Source of the DNA: an uncultured bacterium
GTDB taxonomy: Bacteria > Patescibacteriota > Gracilibacteria > UBA4473
Direction of reading: 5' to 3'
Length of the DNA: 15,212 nucleotides
Assembly (NCBI GenBank): GCA_947311285.1
Contig: CAMZKS010000030.1
Location: 1 to 15,212 of the forward strand
The translations under genes were made by a program, and so were the position numbers. The number at the start of each line of letters is the position of its first letter. Position 1 is the stretch's first letter. Shown piece by piece: positions 14,601 to 15,212 of this stretch. The notes beneath the pieces are model-generated. The model saw only the letters and a list, made by a program, of their open reading frames with translations. It was not told the origin of the DNA and made no database searches.

Positions 14601-15212
14601 GCCACAATCAGGGGTTTATCAGTTTGATATCCGTTACAACAATGTAAACACAGGAATTAACGAGATGGTAACGCTTACGACTCCAAATCGAAGTTTTGCA
14701 CCAACGCTGATGATTCCAGATTTAGCCGCATACACGGTTAATATGAATGTACGTGATAAAGCGGGTAATGCGTCTAGCGAGCAAGTAGTTTACACGCAAA
14801 AATATGGAATAGAAGTTACAGGGACAGTGGTTGATGCGGAAACTGGAGCGCCAATTGAAGGCGCGATTGTGGCCGTAATTGCACCGGCGGGAAGTACTTG
14901 TAATCTGCCGGGGCAAGAAGTTTGTACGGCGGGAACCGATGCAGCGGGTAAATACACAATTACCGTTGCCCCTAATACACAGTACAAACTGGATGTAACT
15001 AAAACGGCTCGTTACTACATCGCTAAATCAGATTTAACGGTGACAACAACCGATGTGGTTTCAAACGTGTCACTACAAGCGGTAGCCGAAGGGGAAATCC
15101 AAACAGGAAATCAAGGAACAGTGATTACAACAGATGCAGAATTTAGTCTTAATGGTATAGAGCAAACCACTTACCTTACCGCATTTAGTCAATCCGGTGA
15201 AATTACTACAAC
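11632..15212 (+). CDS. Giant secreted beta-helix/Ig-repeat surface protein, 3' end missing
   Basis: Open for 1193 codons to the window edge with no stop. A Sec signal peptide (1-24) ends in AEA, with cleavage before AVISVPGD. Residues about 27-240 look like the start of a right-handed parallel beta-helix (pectate-lyase/NosD-like): PGDYATISLAITAAASGDVINVADGIY is the typical cap, followed by Ile/Val/Asn-rich ladder repeats. A less repetitive region (240-475) follows. Then come at least five Ig-like repeats of about 110-130 residues, starting near 479, 595, 704, 815 and 948, each opened by a D(K/R/T)TxP-type linker (DTIAP, DTTLP, DKTAP, DRTNP, DKTDP) and most closing with a DxAGN turn. A carboxypeptidase-regulatory-like beta-sandwich (1059-about 1135; GTVVDAETGAPIEGA) comes next. 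Cysteines occur in close pairs (117/120, 652/657, and one in the last domain), suggesting disulfides outside the cell. Role as adhesin or cell-surface scaffold is inferred; anchoring would be decided by the missing C-terminus. Confidence 0.85.
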   Translation, partial: MNFAKLCFLTATSFGLMLFSQAEAAVISVPGDYATISLAITAAASGDVINVADGIYNENLVIDKSLSLIGNSETGVIVNVPATNVQGIVVNAGINNVTIQNFTINRPLPFDTNPLICTNCFGIKFAVNTGVSVDSVTINDSVKTGLILDAVDTANITNITANNSITGNGISVTDSSNVNLSNLTTVGNAGSDLGFYTKVGSLLNIVLSGTNNFGGTPLVTYVKLNGADIMDVDVTNDFSHEVYGTWIAGAALLPFFPGNTAGNTVRGMYTETLGAALAGAPFLERVLGDAAGGGDDLTPLAIPALLAGLLAAPDPNTYLDLNLPSSDRIISPVILHALDNSITIPDEDQVVALGYQAAAPQFNSLTVTAQDSGGAGKSAVLGTFYVGIGEKIHFNLELNPADSVGTGNSFVPFNIGTTSVQTANLISSATPITNRTRTYNVNPGENGLVGITGVTFFDAVGLSIENLPGVFPATNIVVDTIAPSILSVTQVGSGSWPRFVKAGETVTYNITYSEPVTVSAVNTSSSANNATGAVTEVSAASSATDTLIVTVQVGDNGIITPTVDFDITDIAGNVTTITSLGAITGGGSGNVIEADTTLPTLTSVSISSDNLNSDWAKTGDTITLSFTADEDLRNGNVAVMILGQVATVTPGCGFGTCTSYTASITTNGTELEGVVPFTIDFLDQAANAGLQVTATTDASIVTFDKTAPTLPLVSIASNNALNTGLAKSNDTITITYTVADNLATSATISGGPTILSSPAVSSGVVVGAGNTISRFTDGSETSEVVAPFSFSVQDQAGNVSATTTATTDGSEVKFDRTNPIVTNVGISATSADLSAFMGDVPTYYAKQGDTLDFVLQICDYVDSNTNPPTGTIFGAAATFVDQGLVGAPGNCTTGAGNLSQFREWKVSMVGIDGTEGVISFSVDGKDNAGNTLVPSITVTTNGSSVIFDKTDPTVPTDMVDLGGAATAGYKPAPKADLYTWANDADPAGGTPQSGVYQFDIRYNNVNTGINEMVTLTTPNRSFAPTLMIPDLAAYTVNMNVRDKAGNASSEQVVYTQKYGIEVTGTVVDAETGAPIEGAIVAVIAPAGSTCNLPGQEVCTAGTDAAGKYTITVAPNTQYKLDVTKTARYYIAKSDLTVTTTDVVSNVSLQAVAEGEIQTGNQGTVITTDAEFSLNGIEQTTYLTAFSQSGEITT

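Noticed and set aside
11928..14987. Several minus-strand reading frames of 60-80 codons opposite the surface protein
   Set aside because: They mirror the long Ala/Thr/Val-rich plus-strand frame, have no recognisable protein features and no promoters.

Overview
The window looks like a chromosome segment from a small-genome, moderately AT-rich bacterium, most likely a member of the Patescibacteria/CPR (Peregrinibacteria-like is my best guess, by inference only). Reasons: the mix of genes (EF-G, an isolated PyrF, an M48 protease, a beta-CASP nuclease, a Flp-type pilin with a short A24 peptidase, and a giant secreted Ig-repeat protein), an almost complete lack of Shine-Dalgarno sequences, and two genes that appear to be transcribed leaderless. 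TGA is used as a stop (M48 gene, pilin gene), so the UGA=Gly code of Gracilibacteria/Absconditabacteria does not apply.

Layout. 1-704: 3' part of an rmlD-type dTDP-4-dehydrorhamnose reductase gene carrying an in-frame palindromic repeat insertion. 836-2923: fusA (EF-G) with its own promoter and a double terminator zone. 3091-4584: an unrecognised polytopic membrane protein overlapped by a membrane-anchored small ORF, then a second small ORF in another frame; the last two may be one broken gene related to the metallo-beta-lactamase-like C-terminal domain of ComEC. 4716-6659: pyrF and an M48 (HtpX-like) membrane protease, 12 nt apart. 6755-8245: a beta-CASP RNase-type metallo-beta-lactamase protein. 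8269-8972: a short A24 prepilin peptidase on the minus strand, diverging from a 58-aa Flp-type pilin too short for ordinary gene finding. 9092-11416: ftsK/spoIIIE DNA translocase. 11632 to the right edge: at least 1193 residues of a secreted beta-helix plus Ig-repeat surface protein that runs out of the window.

How the genes fit together. The right half is cell-surface oriented: a pilin and its processing peptidase share a divergent promoter region, followed by the chromosome translocase and a giant exported protein. The left half is housekeeping (translation, pyrimidine synthesis, rhamnose precursor, protein quality control, RNA processing). Most genes appear to be transcribed from their own promoters with few operons; the clearest co-transcribed sets are 3091-4584 and pyrF-M48.

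Most distinctive non-coding signals: an 11-bp-phased TTCGAA palindrome family present both inside rmlD and between the pilin and ftsK genes; a near-identical 17-mer promoter/start element at two leaderless genes; and terminators that overlap coding sequence ends.
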